Of a stretch of 64,000 nt of DNA, positions 54,647-63,370 are shown in pieces. The position numbers were made by a program, and so were the translations under genes. This stretch comes from JBCCDY01 sp039030555 (GTDB taxonomy: Bacteria; Bacteroidota; Bacteroidia; Cytophagales; Cyclobacteriaceae), in the NCBI GenBank assembly GCA_039030555.1, contig JBCCDY010000001.1, positions 124,001 to 188,000 on the forward strand, written 5' to 3'. How positions within the stretch are numbered: the first letter of the stretch is position 1; each line of letters starts with the position of its first letter. The notes beneath the pieces are model-generated. The model was not told the DNA's origin, ran no database searches, and saw only the letters and a list, made by a program, of their open reading frames with translations.

Positions 54647-55549
54647 TTAAAAGTAACCCTGCTTTTTACGGTCTTCCATGGCTGCTTCCGAACGTCTGTC
54701 GTCAGCTCTTCCTCCACGTTCTGTTAACCTAGCTGAAGCAACCTCCTGAATAATTTCCTCGAGCGATGCGGCATCCGATTCTACCGCTCCGGTACAAGAC
54801 ATATCGCCGACGGTCCTAAACCTGATCTGGCGCTCCTCATATTCTTCTCCCTCCAATAAAGTGATAAATTCAGATTGTGCGAGTAGCATACCCTTTCGAT
54901 CAACAACAGATCGATCGTGAGCGAAATAGATAGAAGGTATTTCAAGGTTTTCATGTGCAATATATTGCCATACATCCATCTCAGTCCAATTACTGAGTGG
55001 GAATATTCTAAAGTGTTCCCCAACCTGTTTTCTAGCATTGAATAAATTCCAAAGCTCAGGCCGTTGGTTTTTTGGATCCCACTGACCAAAATCATCTCTG
55101 TGAGACATGAAGCGCTCTTTAGCACGTGCCTTTTCCTCATCTCTCCGAGCACCTCCAAAGGCCGCATCGAATTGAAATTCTTCAATACCATCAAGCAGTG
55201 TAGTAGTTTGAAGGCCATTCCGCATCGCATTTGCCCCTTTTTCTTCCTGTACCCTTCCCTTGTCTATGGAATCCTGAACAGTTCTTACAATGAGTTTTAC
55301 CCCAAGTTCATCAACTAGCTTATCTCTGAAGTCAATCGTTTCTTTAAAGTTATGCCCGGTATCAATATGCATTAACGGGAATGGTATTTTTGCTGGCCAA
55401 AAGGCTTTTTGGGCCAATCTTACCATAGTTATGGAATCTTTTCCTCCCGAGAAAAGCAAAACCGGTTTCTCAAATTGCGCTGCAACCTCCCTTATTATGA
55501 AAATTGCTTCGCTTTCAAGTTGCTTTAAATGAGTTAGGCTATAATGCAT
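54647..55549 (-). CDS. cysD: Sulfate adenylyltransferase subunit 2, CysD
   Basis: The product has 300 residues. SGGKDS (34-39) is the PP-loop of the ATP pyrophosphatase family, and HIDTGHNFKETIDFRD and DDRRSEAAMEDRKKQGYF are CysD-specific. It makes APS from sulfate and ATP with CysN. It begins 1 bp after cysC ends, showing tight coupling of sulfurylase and APS kinase. No APS or PAPS reductase is in the window, so PAPS for sulfation is an equally possible end product. Confidence 0.96.
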   Translation of the reverse strand: MHYSLTHLKQLESEAIFIIREVAAQFEKPVLLFSGGKDSITMVRLAQKAFWPAKIPFPLMHIDTGHNFKETIDFRDKLVDELGVKLIVRTVQDSIDKGRVQEEKGANAMRNGLQTTTLLDGIEEFQFDAAFGGARRDEEKARAKERFMSHRDDFGQWDPKNQRPELWNLFNARKQVGEHFRIFPLSNWTEMDVWQYIAHENLEIPSIYFAHDRSVVDRKGMLLAQSEFITLLEGEEYEERQIRFRTVGDMSCTGAVESDAASLEEIIQEVASARLTERGGRADDRRSEAAMEDRKKQGYF

Positions 55550-55550
55550 T

Positions 55551-56153
55551 TTATGTGCTGCTAATTTTTATTCTCTTAAATAATTCTTCTAATAATACCG
55601 ATTGTGACTCTTCTAAAGTTTGCTGATCGGTTTTGAGTTCCAAATTCGGATTTTCCGGGCTTTCGAAAGGAGAACTAATCCCCGTAAAATCTTTTATTTC
55701 ACCTTTTCTGGCTTTTGCGTAAAGTCCTTTCACATCTCTTTGCTCGCAAACTTCCAATGGGCAGTTCACAAAAACTTCGAAGTAATCCTCACCAATAATA
55801 TCCCTGGCCATCTCTCTAATTTGAGTTGTTGGACTAATTAAAGAGCATATCGTTACAACCCCTGCCTCTGCAAATAATTTTGATACCTCAGCAGCCCTTC
55901 TGATGTTTTCAGTTCTATCTTCTTCTGAAAAACCAAGATTATTGTTTATTCCTGTTCGGAGGTTATCGCCGTCCAAAAGCTTCGTGAGTATACCTTTATT
56001 ATGGAGATTGCTTTCAATTGATCTAGCAATAGTACTTTTCCCTGAACCTGAAAGGCCCACCATCCACACGACCATGCCTCTTTGGTTTATTAAGGCCTCT
56101 TTATCTTTTTTGGATAAAATTGTATCGAAAATGGGGTAAATATTAGTGCTCAA
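55551..56153 (-). CDS. cysC: Adenylylsulfate kinase, CysC
   Basis: The product has 200 residues. GLSGSGKST (33-41) is the P-loop; LLDGDNLRTGINNNLGFSEEDRTENIRR is the APS-binding signature; YFEVFVNCPLEVCEQRDVKGLYAKARKGEIKDFTGISSPFE completes the fold. CysC phosphorylates APS to PAPS. The start is TTG at 56153, giving the N-terminus MSTNIYPIFDTIL that fits homologues. It is the first gene of the leftward operon, divergent from cysQ. Confidence 0.95.
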   Translation of the reverse strand: MSTNIYPIFDTILSKKDKEALINQRGMVVWMVGLSGSGKSTIARSIESNLHNKGILTKLLDGDNLRTGINNNLGFSEEDRTENIRRAAEVSKLFAEAGVVTICSLISPTTQIREMARDIIGEDYFEVFVNCPLEVCEQRDVKGLYAKARKGEIKDFTGISSPFESPENPNLELKTDQQTLEESQSVLLEELFKRIKISST

Positions 56154-56168
56154 TTCTTAAAATTTGGG

Positions 56169-56176
56169 CAAAAATA
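56169..56176 (-). promoter_or_regulatory. TAnnTTTG promoter motif for the cysC operon
   Basis: On the minus strand the bases read TATTTTTG, a match to the Bacteroidota -7 element, about 16 bp before the cysC TTG start. The leader would be very short. No -33 TTTG is visible at standard spacing. Confidence 0.35.
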
Positions 56177-56296
56177 GTACTTCTAATTGGAATATCTGGC
56201 CTGACTCCATATTTCTCTGTTTTGTTAGGAAATTAAATATTTCTGGATGAATAAAACTTATTGAAGATTAAAGTGCACTATTTGTACTCATTTGAA

Positions 56297-56304
56297 TAGT
56301 TTTG
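56297..56304 (+). promoter_or_regulatory. TAnnTTTG promoter motif for cysQ
   Basis: TAGTTTTG fits TAnnTTTG and ends 18 bp before the cysQ ATG. A TTTG at 56281-56284 is present but spaced 12 bp away, shorter than the usual 19-20. Confidence 0.4.
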
Positions 56305-56322
56305 CCTCTTTAAAAGATAATT

Positions 56323-57093
56323 ATGCTGGAAAAGATAGATGTAAGTGTACTTAGGGAAATAGCTGTTGAAGCCGGGAATGAAATTTTGAAGGTCTACAAC
56401 GATGCTGATTTCTCGAAGGTCGTAGATTTTAAAGATGATCATTCTCCGCTCACCTTAGCTGATAAGGAATCTCATAAAGTCATTTTTAAAGAACTAACTG
56501 AGAAGTTTCCTGAAATACCATTGATTTCGGAGGAAGGCCAGCAATACGAGTACAATGAAAGAAAAGACTGGGATTGGTTTTGGCTTGTCGACCCTTTGGA
56601 TGGCACAAAAGAATTCATCAAAAGAAATGGGGAGTTCACCGTTAATATTGCGCTTATCCATAAAGGCGTGCCTCAGTTGGGAATTATTTACGTTCCAGTA
56701 AAAGATATTATGTACTGGACTGAGACACCATCTACTGCCTTCAAAATGGAAGGCGATGAAAAGTCTGAATTGAACGTAAATAATCGAACAAAATCTATGA
56801 TTGCGGTGAGAAGTGCTTCCCATGCTTCTCCTGAGGAAGATGAAGTTTTTGGAAAATACGATATCGTTGAAAGCATTTCGAGAGGAAGTTCTCTAAAATT
56901 CTGTATGGTTGCAGAAGGAAAAGCAGACGTTTATTACCGCCATGGGCCTACCATGGAATGGGATACTGCAGCCGGGCAAGCCATAGTGCAGGCCGCAGGA
57001 GGAAAGATGTATGATGCTTCTTTGACCAAACCATTTCAATACAATAAGGAATCTTTGCTAAATGGAAGTTTCCTTTGTTTAGGGCAATCCTGA
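56323..57093 (+). CDS. cysQ: 3'(2'),5'-bisphosphate nucleotidase CysQ
   Basis: The product has 256 residues of the inositol-monophosphatase fold. SEEGQ (69-73 region), DPLDGTKEFIKRNGEFTVNIAL (from 90) and GPTMEWDTAAGQAIVQAAGG supply the metal-binding residues. The KEFIKRN.EFTVNIAL wording is that of CysQ, which removes the 3'-phosphate of PAP, the by-product of PAPS use. It is divergent from cysC, matching the production and clean-up of PAPS. The 16-bp palindromic hairpin behind it ends transcription. Confidence 0.94.
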   Translation: MLEKIDVSVLREIAVEAGNEILKVYNDADFSKVVDFKDDHSPLTLADKESHKVIFKELTEKFPEIPLISEEGQQYEYNERKDWDWFWLVDPLDGTKEFIKRNGEFTVNIALIHKGVPQLGIIYVPVKDIMYWTETPSTAFKMEGDEKSELNVNNRTKSMIAVRSASHASPEEDEVFGKYDIVESISRGSSLKFCMVAEGKADVYYRHGPTMEWDTAAGQAIVQAAGGKMYDASLTKPFQYNKESLLNGSFLCLGQS

Positions 57094-57105
57094 ATAATCT
57101 GTCAA

Positions 57106-57138
57106 AGACTTACGAAGTTTTAAAAACTTCGTAAGTCT
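57106..57138. terminator. Near-perfect 33-bp palindrome between cysQ and the TonB gene
   Basis: Arms AGACTTACGAAGTTTT (57106-57121) and AAAACTTCGTAAGTCT (57123-57138) are exact reverse complements separated by a single base. It lies 13 bp after cysQ and 58 bp beyond the end of the convergent TonB gene. It is a likely bidirectional terminator; its form also resembles palindromic repeats dispersed in some Bacteroidota genomes, which is why a genome search would be informative. Confidence 0.65.
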
Positions 57139-57195
57139 GATGGGATTTTAGTTTAATGCAATTTGCATTAGCAAAAACATCGGTTGTCTATTTTA

Positions 57196-57864
57196 TCAAT
57201 TCAACTTAAAGTTTATTGGGATTACCATTAAAGTTCTAACCGGATTTCCTCTTTGCTTGCCTGGTTTCCATTTGGGAGCTTTAGTAAGGGCTCTCAGTGC
57301 CTCTTCGTCTAATGTTTTACTTACACCCTTTATAACTTCCAGTTGAGTAATTGTACCATCCAACTCAATTACAAACCGAACGAATACTCTTCCCTCGATA
57401 CCCATTCTTGTGTCTAACTTTGGATATTTTATCTCTCTTGATAGAGATTTATAGAACTCCGCAAACCCTACGATTGGTTCTGGTTGAACTTCTAACTTAC
57501 CAGTTGGAATCGGAGCATTATCAACAGGTTCCTCCGGAATTTCTGGCATGCTCGGAACAAGATCATCAAAGTCAGGTACTTCTACCTCCAGTGGCTTTTC
57601 AAATACTTTTTCAGTCTCGATAGATTCCACAATCTTTGATGCCAGAGTTGGTTTTGGGACCTCTATTTTGGGTTTTGGAGGGTCAGGAATTTTCGTGATT
57701 GGGATGTTTTCAAGCATTACCAATTGCTCTTCCTTCTCAGGTAATATTATAGGATCTTCATCAACTATGAATTCCCATTCAAAGGCTGTATTTACTATGG
57801 TTAAACTAATTAAAAGACCCAGTGTAAAATAGAGTCTGGCATTTTTGTTCAAGTCCGTTTTCAT
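57196..57864 (-). CDS. TonB family energy-transducing protein
   Basis: The product has 222 residues. One N-terminal membrane helix (about 11-27) is followed by a proline-rich spacer (PKIEVPKPT..., EIPEEPVDNAPIPTGKLEVQPEP) and a C-terminal TonB domain (about 145-222: YPKLDTRMGIEGRVFVRFVIELDGTITQLEVI ... KWKPGKQRGNPVRTLMVIPINFKL). TonB carries proton-motive energy to outer-membrane transporters; ExbB and ExbD are not adjacent. This is the short spacer type, one of many paralogues in this phylum. Confidence 0.92.
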   Translation of the reverse strand: MKTDLNKNARLYFTLGLLISLTIVNTAFEWEFIVDEDPIILPEKEEQLVMLENIPITKIPDPPKPKIEVPKPTLASKIVESIETEKVFEKPLEVEVPDFDDLVPSMPEIPEEPVDNAPIPTGKLEVQPEPIVGFAEFYKSLSREIKYPKLDTRMGIEGRVFVRFVIELDGTITQLEVIKGVSKTLDEEALRALTKAPKWKPGKQRGNPVRTLMVIPINFKLN

Positions 57865-57984
57865 AACTGTTAGATTTAAAATGATACATAATTGTCATGT
57901 CTACTTTTCAGTAGTGTTTTGAAAACGGGCCCTGTTTTCTATAGTCTTTATTGAATTCAGGTTAAACTCTTGAAGCCTTACTTC

Positions 57985-58185
57985 TTATAGATTAATCAAA
58001 AAGAAAATGGCTAAAGCCACTATTAAAACTCCAAAAACAACGATTAACCATCTATTCCTTTTTCTATAAACTTCTCTTTTACGGTGTTGCTCCAAAAGTG
58101 AAGCATAGTTCTTGTGTCTGGAAATAGCATTCTCCTTTATTGCCCCCCTTCTCAGCCTAATTCTATTAAAGTCTTTTTTAGTCAT
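57985..58185 (-). CDS. Small membrane protein downstream of ECF sigma gene, possible anti-sigma
   Basis: The product has 66 residues: a basic N-terminal 44 residues (FNRIRLRRGAIKENAISRHKNYASLLEQHRKREVYRKRNR) and one membrane helix (about 45-64). It overlaps the sigma factor gene by 4 bp and is thus coupled to it. Size and place suit a partner of the sigma factor, but it has no zinc-binding HxxxCxxC, and its basic cytoplasmic tail is unlike known anti-sigma domains. Its role is inferred from position only. Confidence 0.6.
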   Translation of the reverse strand: MTKKDFNRIRLRRGAIKENAISRHKNYASLLEQHRKREVYRKRNRWLIVVFGVLIVALAIFFLINL

Positions 58186-58736
58186 TTCAATAACTTTCTT
58201 AACTTTTCCAAAGACCTGTAAACCTTCATTTTCACAGCACTGAGTTTCATCTGTTTGATATAGCTTATTTCTTCAAAGGTTAAACCTTCAAAAAATTTCA
58301 ATTCAATGATCTCAAGATCCGAAATCGAGATTTTATTTAGTACAACTATCAATTTCTCCTTTTCAAATTCTGATTCCTGACCTTCAGGCTCCTCATACTT
58401 AATACGATATATATCCTCCTCTTCGAGATAAATTGACTTTTCTTGCTTTGTTTTCCTGTAATATTGTTTAACCTCATTTGAGGCAATCTTATATAGCCAA
58501 TTTAAAATAGAAATTCCCCTTACCTGATACTTCGGCAGATCTGCCATCGCTTTCAGAAAAGTTTGTGCCGTCAAGTCTGCCGCCATATCAACAGAGTCGA
58601 CACGGCGAAAAGTAAACCTCAATATCTTATCATAAAACTTTTCATAGATAGGCTCAAAATAAGATATATCTCTTTTCGCATCGGTGATGATCTTAAGTTC
58701 CCAATCGAGAGTATTATGTTCTTTCGAGTCTGTCAA
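58182..58736 (-). CDS. ECF-type RNA polymerase sigma factor
   Basis: The product has 184 residues. Sigma region 2 (about 20-88) includes FYDKILRFTFRRVDSVDMAADLTAQTFLKAMADLPKY with the core -10 recognition helices; region 4 (about 130-182) includes LEIIELKFFEGLTFEEISYIKQMKLSAVKMKVYRSLEKL, the helix-turn-helix. The start is TTG at 58736. It is followed by a small membrane protein gene with 4-bp overlap. The regulon is unknown; the nearby TonB gene and the GAF protein are possible local targets. Confidence 0.88.
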   Translation of the reverse strand: MTDSKEHNTLDWELKIITDAKRDISYFEPIYEKFYDKILRFTFRRVDSVDMAADLTAQTFLKAMADLPKYQVRGISILNWLYKIASNEVKQYYRKTKQEKSIYLEEEDIYRIKYEEPEGQESEFEKEKLIVVLNKISISDLEIIELKFFEGLTFEEISYIKQMKLSAVKMKVYRSLEKLRKLLK

Positions 58737-58884
58737 CAGATCTTTTTTACTTATTAATGAATAATAAATTCAATAGTCACACATATTAGTAAATCATTAT
58801 GCTTGCCTGAAGTAGAAAGGTGACACTCATCTCAGAACTATTTTAAGTAAATTGAGGTATTAGGAATATAGAAAGTGAGTAAAC

Positions 58885-61263
58885 ATGGCGGAGAGCAAGA
58901 AACATACATTCCCTTTTAGTTCTAAAATATCCCTTAAAACACTTATAGGCTATTATGAAGCTAAGTCTACTGAAGAAAACTCTGCCGAAGGCATTTTTGC
59001 CCGGGAGATCATTAAAAGGATAGATAAGGTTCCCGCATTACGAGAACCGATAGAGGATATGGGTATTCTTGAGGAGCATAGAGAAGTGGTTGACCTTATT
59101 CTTTCGGTGGTTTTCCCGGCTAGTCTTAAGGAAGATGAAATGCTGGCAGTTACCTCTCCTTATGGTTTTAAAAGCTTTGCTTCTACGAAAAAATTAGACA
59201 ATACCATTCCTTTCGATGGTAACTATGATAATCTGAATACAGGAATGAGCGTTGAAGAAATTGAAATCAACAAAACCGTTCACGCCTATTCGAATATTTT
59301 GCTACAATGCTATGGCATTGATATTCCTGTCGAATTCCCAGTAATAGCTTGCTCAAAAAGTGATCAAACAGGACTAGATCGCTATTATAAAATATTTGTC
59401 AATCCAAAATTCCTTGAGTTAGAAGTAAAAGGTGAGCTTCCAAAAATAGACCATGACAAAATTGAAGAGCTCAAACAGAATATTTTCGACTTAGATCTTT
59501 GGCAGGAGCTGTTACCACCAGAACGTTTTGAGTTCCATGGATTCAGTATTTTTCACTTATTCGATGTTACTGATCAAGAGGTGCTTTCTAAAGTGAAGTA
59601 TAATTTATTGGAAAAAGACACTATCGTCTCGACTGAAAAATTCAAGATCTTAGAGAATAACTTAAGAATTCTATTCAAACTTCCTGATCTCCGGGTTGGT
59701 ATAGCCAGTATTCATAAAAATCAGAATGATTTCTTCAATTTGAATAGAAATATCTGTCATAGTTTTATAGTGGAAAAAACAGAAGAGAAATCTTCTACCC
59801 GTTGTGAGATGATGGGGGTTTACGACATTTTCAAGGACACGCGTCAGCCTATTCAATTTCCAGACCTTCAGAAAAAAAACGAACTCGGAATACTTGGAGA
59901 TAAAATACTGGAAGAAGGTATTCGAAATTTAGTTCTAATTCCTCTTTATGATGGTGACGAGTTCCTGGGATTGATCGAATTAGGATGTCCGAATGCCTGT
60001 GAGATCAACCCTTCGCATAAAATCAAAATTCAATCTCTTCAGCCTTTGTTTGAAATAGCATTAAGAAGAAGTGCTGAAGAAACGGCAAATCAAATCCAGG
60101 CCATTATTAAAGAACAATACACTGCGATTCATCCAAGTGTTGAGTGGAGATTTGAAGATGCCGCTATTCATATGCTAGAGCAGAAACAGTTGGGTATATC
60201 AAGACCTGAACCCGAAGATATTGTTTTCAAAAATGTACACCCTCTATTCGGGGCATCCGACATTCGATCATCTTCTGTTTTGAGAAACGAGGCAATCCGC
60301 AAAGACCTGGAAAAACAGCTCACAATTGCTTCTGAAGTCTTGTCTTCTATTAATAACATACTGAACCTTCCCATACTTGATGAAACGAAATTCAGGATCG
60401 GAAAAATACAATCTGATCTTACGAAAGGTGACGTTTCTGATGATGGAGAGGGTATTATCAACTTCTTGAAAAATGATATTGAACCCATCTTCAATAGCTT
60501 CCTTAAAGAGAGAAAAGCCATAAGTGAGCCCATCGAAAATTATTTTAAGAAGCTAGATAAATCACTGGGTATTATCTACGAAGAAAGAAGGGCATTTGAA
60601 AATAGTGTAATGATCGTGAACGAGCGGATATCTACATTTTTAGATGCAGAAGAAGAGATCACTCAAAAAATGTTTCCGCATTATTACGAAAAGTACAATA
60701 CCGATGGTGTGGAGTACAATATCTACATAGGCAAGTCCCTTGTCCAAAATCTTGAGTTTGATGAAATGTACTTGGAAAATTTGAGGTTGTGGCAACTTAT
60801 TGCTACTTGTAAGATCGCCAGGCTCATGGCAGGCACGAGGCCAAATTTGGATGTGCCTTTGGAGTTGGCCCATTTAATATTAGTCCAAAGCAGCTCTCTT
60901 TCGATAAAATTCCGAATGGATGAAAAACAATTCGATGTTGACGGCGCCTATAATGTGAGGTATGAGATCGTTAAAAAGAGAATAGATAAAGCTGAAATTA
61001 AAGGTGCCAACGAACGTTTGACCCAACCGGACATGATTGCTATTGTATACTCTCAGGATAAGGATAAAAATGAGTATATGAGGTATTTGAATTATATGAT
61101 CGACAAGGGGTACTTAGAAGACAAAATAGAAGACCATGAACTTAACCAGCTTCAAGGCGTCTATGGACTAAGGGCCTTAAGGGTTTCTATTCGAATTGAT
61201 AATTTGGACTTACCTGATGTTGAAAGCCATAAATTACTGGACGAGTTGTTGGTAAAGGCTTAA
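58885..61263 (+). CDS. Large GAF-domain protein, otherwise unrecognised
   Basis: The product has 792 residues without signal or membrane helices. A GAF-like domain occupies about 250-400, recognised by strand order in LRVGIASIHKNQNDFFNLNR ... IRNLVLIPLYDGDEFLGLIELGC. The regions before and after it are long and mainly helical, with no kinase, PAS, HTH, GGDEF or phosphatase motif that I can see. It lies alone between the divergent ECF sigma gene and the convergent AI-2E gene. A sensory or scaffold role is suggested by the GAF domain; the output is unknown. Confidence 0.7.
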   Translation: MAESKKHTFPFSSKISLKTLIGYYEAKSTEENSAEGIFAREIIKRIDKVPALREPIEDMGILEEHREVVDLILSVVFPASLKEDEMLAVTSPYGFKSFASTKKLDNTIPFDGNYDNLNTGMSVEEIEINKTVHAYSNILLQCYGIDIPVEFPVIACSKSDQTGLDRYYKIFVNPKFLELEVKGELPKIDHDKIEELKQNIFDLDLWQELLPPERFEFHGFSIFHLFDVTDQEVLSKVKYNLLEKDTIVSTEKFKILENNLRILFKLPDLRVGIASIHKNQNDFFNLNRNICHSFIVEKTEEKSSTRCEMMGVYDIFKDTRQPIQFPDLQKKNELGILGDKILEEGIRNLVLIPLYDGDEFLGLIELGCPNACEINPSHKIKIQSLQPLFEIALRRSAEETANQIQAIIKEQYTAIHPSVEWRFEDAAIHMLEQKQLGISRPEPEDIVFKNVHPLFGASDIRSSSVLRNEAIRKDLEKQLTIASEVLSSINNILNLPILDETKFRIGKIQSDLTKGDVSDDGEGIINFLKNDIEPIFNSFLKERKAISEPIENYFKKLDKSLGIIYEERRAFENSVMIVNERISTFLDAEEEITQKMFPHYYEKYNTDGVEYNIYIGKSLVQNLEFDEMYLENLRLWQLIATCKIARLMAGTRPNLDVPLELAHLILVQSSSLSIKFRMDEKQFDVDGAYNVRYEIVKKRIDKAEIKGANERLTQPDMIAIVYSQDKDKNEYMRYLNYMIDKGYLEDKIEDHELNQLQGVYGLRALRVSIRIDNLDLPDVESHKLLDELLVKA

Positions 61264-61265
61264 GG

Positions 61266-62324
61266 CTAGGGTTCGGGGCTTTTTCCCATCATTTTGACTA
61301 GCATTTTTGCTTCCGGGATCTGGTTCAATATTACTTTTATGAGAACCAAAAGGGGGACAGAAAGCAAAAGGCCTGTGGCTCCCCATAAGTAACCCCAAAA
61401 AACAAGTCCTAAAATTACAGTTACTGTGTTTAGCGATAGACGCTTACCGTTAAGTATGGGTTCTATAACATTACCCAGAAAGAACTGAATTAAAATTAGG
61501 ATAGCTACAAAAATGGCCGTTGTACCTAAAAAATTGAATTCAATCAGACTCAGAAGAGTCGGAGGAATCGTTGCAGCAATAGACCCAATTGTAGGAATAT
61601 AATTCAATAAAAAAGCTAGAAAGCCCCAAAACAACGGGAAACTAACCCCAAAAAAGAGGCATGCTAAATAAAAGCATAACCCTGTGAGTAAACTGATCAA
61701 AGTGTGCACCTTCATATAGGCCACGATAGAGGTCTTAACTTCTTCAAAAGACTTAAGAAATTTTCCTTCTCCTGAATAATCATTTTCTATGTATTCTATA
61801 TATTCCTCGTAGCGTAAAATACCACCAAGCATAGCAATCAGATATAATAATGTCATTATGAGGCTACCTGAAAAGGTTCCTATTGCCCCTGCAAAACTAC
61901 TTGATGACCTAACTATAAAATCTTTGGATAAGCTATCTGAGATCAAAGTGGTAAAGTCACTCGACTCTGAAAGTCCAATCTTCAAAGGAAGACGATCCAG
62001 TGACTGAATTAAACCTTCTATTTTTAAGTTAAGTGCCGTTAACAACTCATCTTTTTGTTCTACGATAGACTGGGTTGTTTCATAAACAATAGCCCCTACC
62101 AGATAGAAAAAAGAGGTGATACCAACTAGAATAATAAAAAGGCTTAATATAAAAGGGAATTTTTTCCTTTGAAGGTAAGCTAGTATTGGTTGTAACAAGA
62201 TGGCTAGAAATAAGGCCAGAACCAATGGTATGATTAAGGTAGACATAATCGAAAGGAGGTAACATACCAGCACCCCAACGATAATGGATAAAAGGCTTTT
62301 AATACTCCTTAAATCTCTTTCCAT
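61266..62324 (-). CDS. AI-2E family transporter
   Basis: The product has 352 residues with about eight membrane helices: a hydrophobic start (LLSIIVGVLVCYLLSIMSTLIIPLVLALFLAILLQPIL), a long soluble loop, then LTGLCFYLACLFFGVSFPLFWGFLAFLLNYIPTIGSIAATIPP and a C-terminal GNVIEPILNGKRLSLNTVTVILGLVFWGYLWGATGLLLSVPL, which is the family signature. AI-2E proteins are proposed exporters or antiporters, some for autoinducer-2, others for Na+/H+. It ends 2 bp from the GAF gene. Confidence 0.93.
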   Translation of the reverse strand: MERDLRSIKSLLSIIVGVLVCYLLSIMSTLIIPLVLALFLAILLQPILAYLQRKKFPFILSLFIILVGITSFFYLVGAIVYETTQSIVEQKDELLTALNLKIEGLIQSLDRLPLKIGLSESSDFTTLISDSLSKDFIVRSSSSFAGAIGTFSGSLIMTLLYLIAMLGGILRYEEYIEYIENDYSGEGKFLKSFEEVKTSIVAYMKVHTLISLLTGLCFYLACLFFGVSFPLFWGFLAFLLNYIPTIGSIAATIPPTLLSLIEFNFLGTTAIFVAILILIQFFLGNVIEPILNGKRLSLNTVTVILGLVFWGYLWGATGLLLSVPLLVLIKVILNQIPEAKMLVKMMGKSPEP

Positions 62325-62512
62325 GAAATGAAGATAATGAAAGAAGGGTATTATTTAACCTGCATCATGTATTAGAGATCGTGATGAGGTTTTAAACCAC
62401 AATAAATCAGGCATTTAGTTAGATAAGGCATACACCGCTCTGGTGAATAGAATTAGATGAGCGTAACGAAGTGATTTTAGGATGATTAGGTCTGCGAATA
62501 CGTATTTCAGGT

Positions 62513-63298
62513 TTAAGCTTTGCCGGTCTTAGCTCTTGGGATCTCAACTCCATTATTGGCAGAAACAGAAGCTATATTATTCACAAATGGAAAAACCTCA
62601 TTATATATTTCCCATGAAAAGTCCGGATAGCTCCAAATGTTGATTTTAACTTCTTGTTCAGAATCAATGAGGATACTTGTAGGAAATTCCAGTTTAACCA
62701 CGCTAATAATATCACTGACTTCCCTCTGGACTTTAGCATAAAATTCTTCGAGATCAAAAGAAGATGATGCTCTGAAAACCAGAGTGGATTTTTCTAAAGA
62801 TTGTTCAGAAAGGTTTTGGAAGTACATGCCTGGTAAATCCAAAGGTTGGAAAGAAGTAACGCCTGAGCTTGTTTGAAGAATGAGTTCGTGATTACTTAAG
62901 GCTTTTACGACACCTACATATTCTCCTATCCTCAGATAATCCATTGTACTTATCCGCTTTTTCGATAGCCAAAAGTACCAAACAAAAAAGTTAGCGATTT
63001 CAGACCTGAAAGAGATTATAAGAGAAGAAAAAAGAGAAGCTAAAGATATAACAGAAGTGCCCAAGTTTGGATAAATAAGCCATAAAGATGAAAATACTAT
63101 TGCAATAGAAAGCAAAAAATTAAATGCCTTGAAGAGATTATTCCTCCTAAAATTGGTATTTAATCCAAAGGTTTTGTCAACAAACTTGAATAGAAAATTA
63201 AGGAGCAGGAAGCCGGTAGCTAATAGAGCTATAAGAAGTAAAGAATCTTTTAAATATGCGTTAAAAAAATCAAGCAACGCTTGAGGATATCGCCCCAT
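62513..63298 (-). CDS. MscS-like mechanosensitive channel family protein
   Basis: The product has 261 residues. Three membrane helices (about 15-35, 52-70, 75-105) with a pore-like helix (SLFSSLIISFRSEIANFFVWYFW) precede a soluble beta domain beginning TMDYLRIGEYVGVVKALSNHELILQTSSGVTSFQP, which resembles the MscS middle domain with its D.I.....G.V......T..... pattern, somewhat degenerate. It may gate under membrane tension. It is leftward and 188 bp before the AI-2E gene; no partner is adjacent. Confidence 0.75.
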   Translation of the reverse strand: MGRYPQALLDFFNAYLKDSLLLIALLATGFLLLNFLFKFVDKTFGLNTNFRRNNLFKAFNFLLSIAIVFSSLWLIYPNLGTSVISLASLFSSLIISFRSEIANFFVWYFWLSKKRISTMDYLRIGEYVGVVKALSNHELILQTSSGVTSFQPLDLPGMYFQNLSEQSLEKSTLVFRASSSFDLEEFYAKVQREVSDIISVVKLEFPTSILIDSEQEVKINIWSYPDFSWEIYNEVFPFVNNIASVSANNGVEIPRAKTGKA

Positions 63299-63370
63299 TA
63301 ATTATCTCAACATTTGGTTTGCTTAATATGCTTACTAAATCATTCATTCCAAAGTTTTAAAGTTGTTTTT

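Noticed and set aside
54781..55230. 149-residue open frame on the minus strand overlapping cysD
   Set aside because: It lies inside cysD on the same strand in another frame. cysD has full family motifs, and this frame does not resemble a protein.
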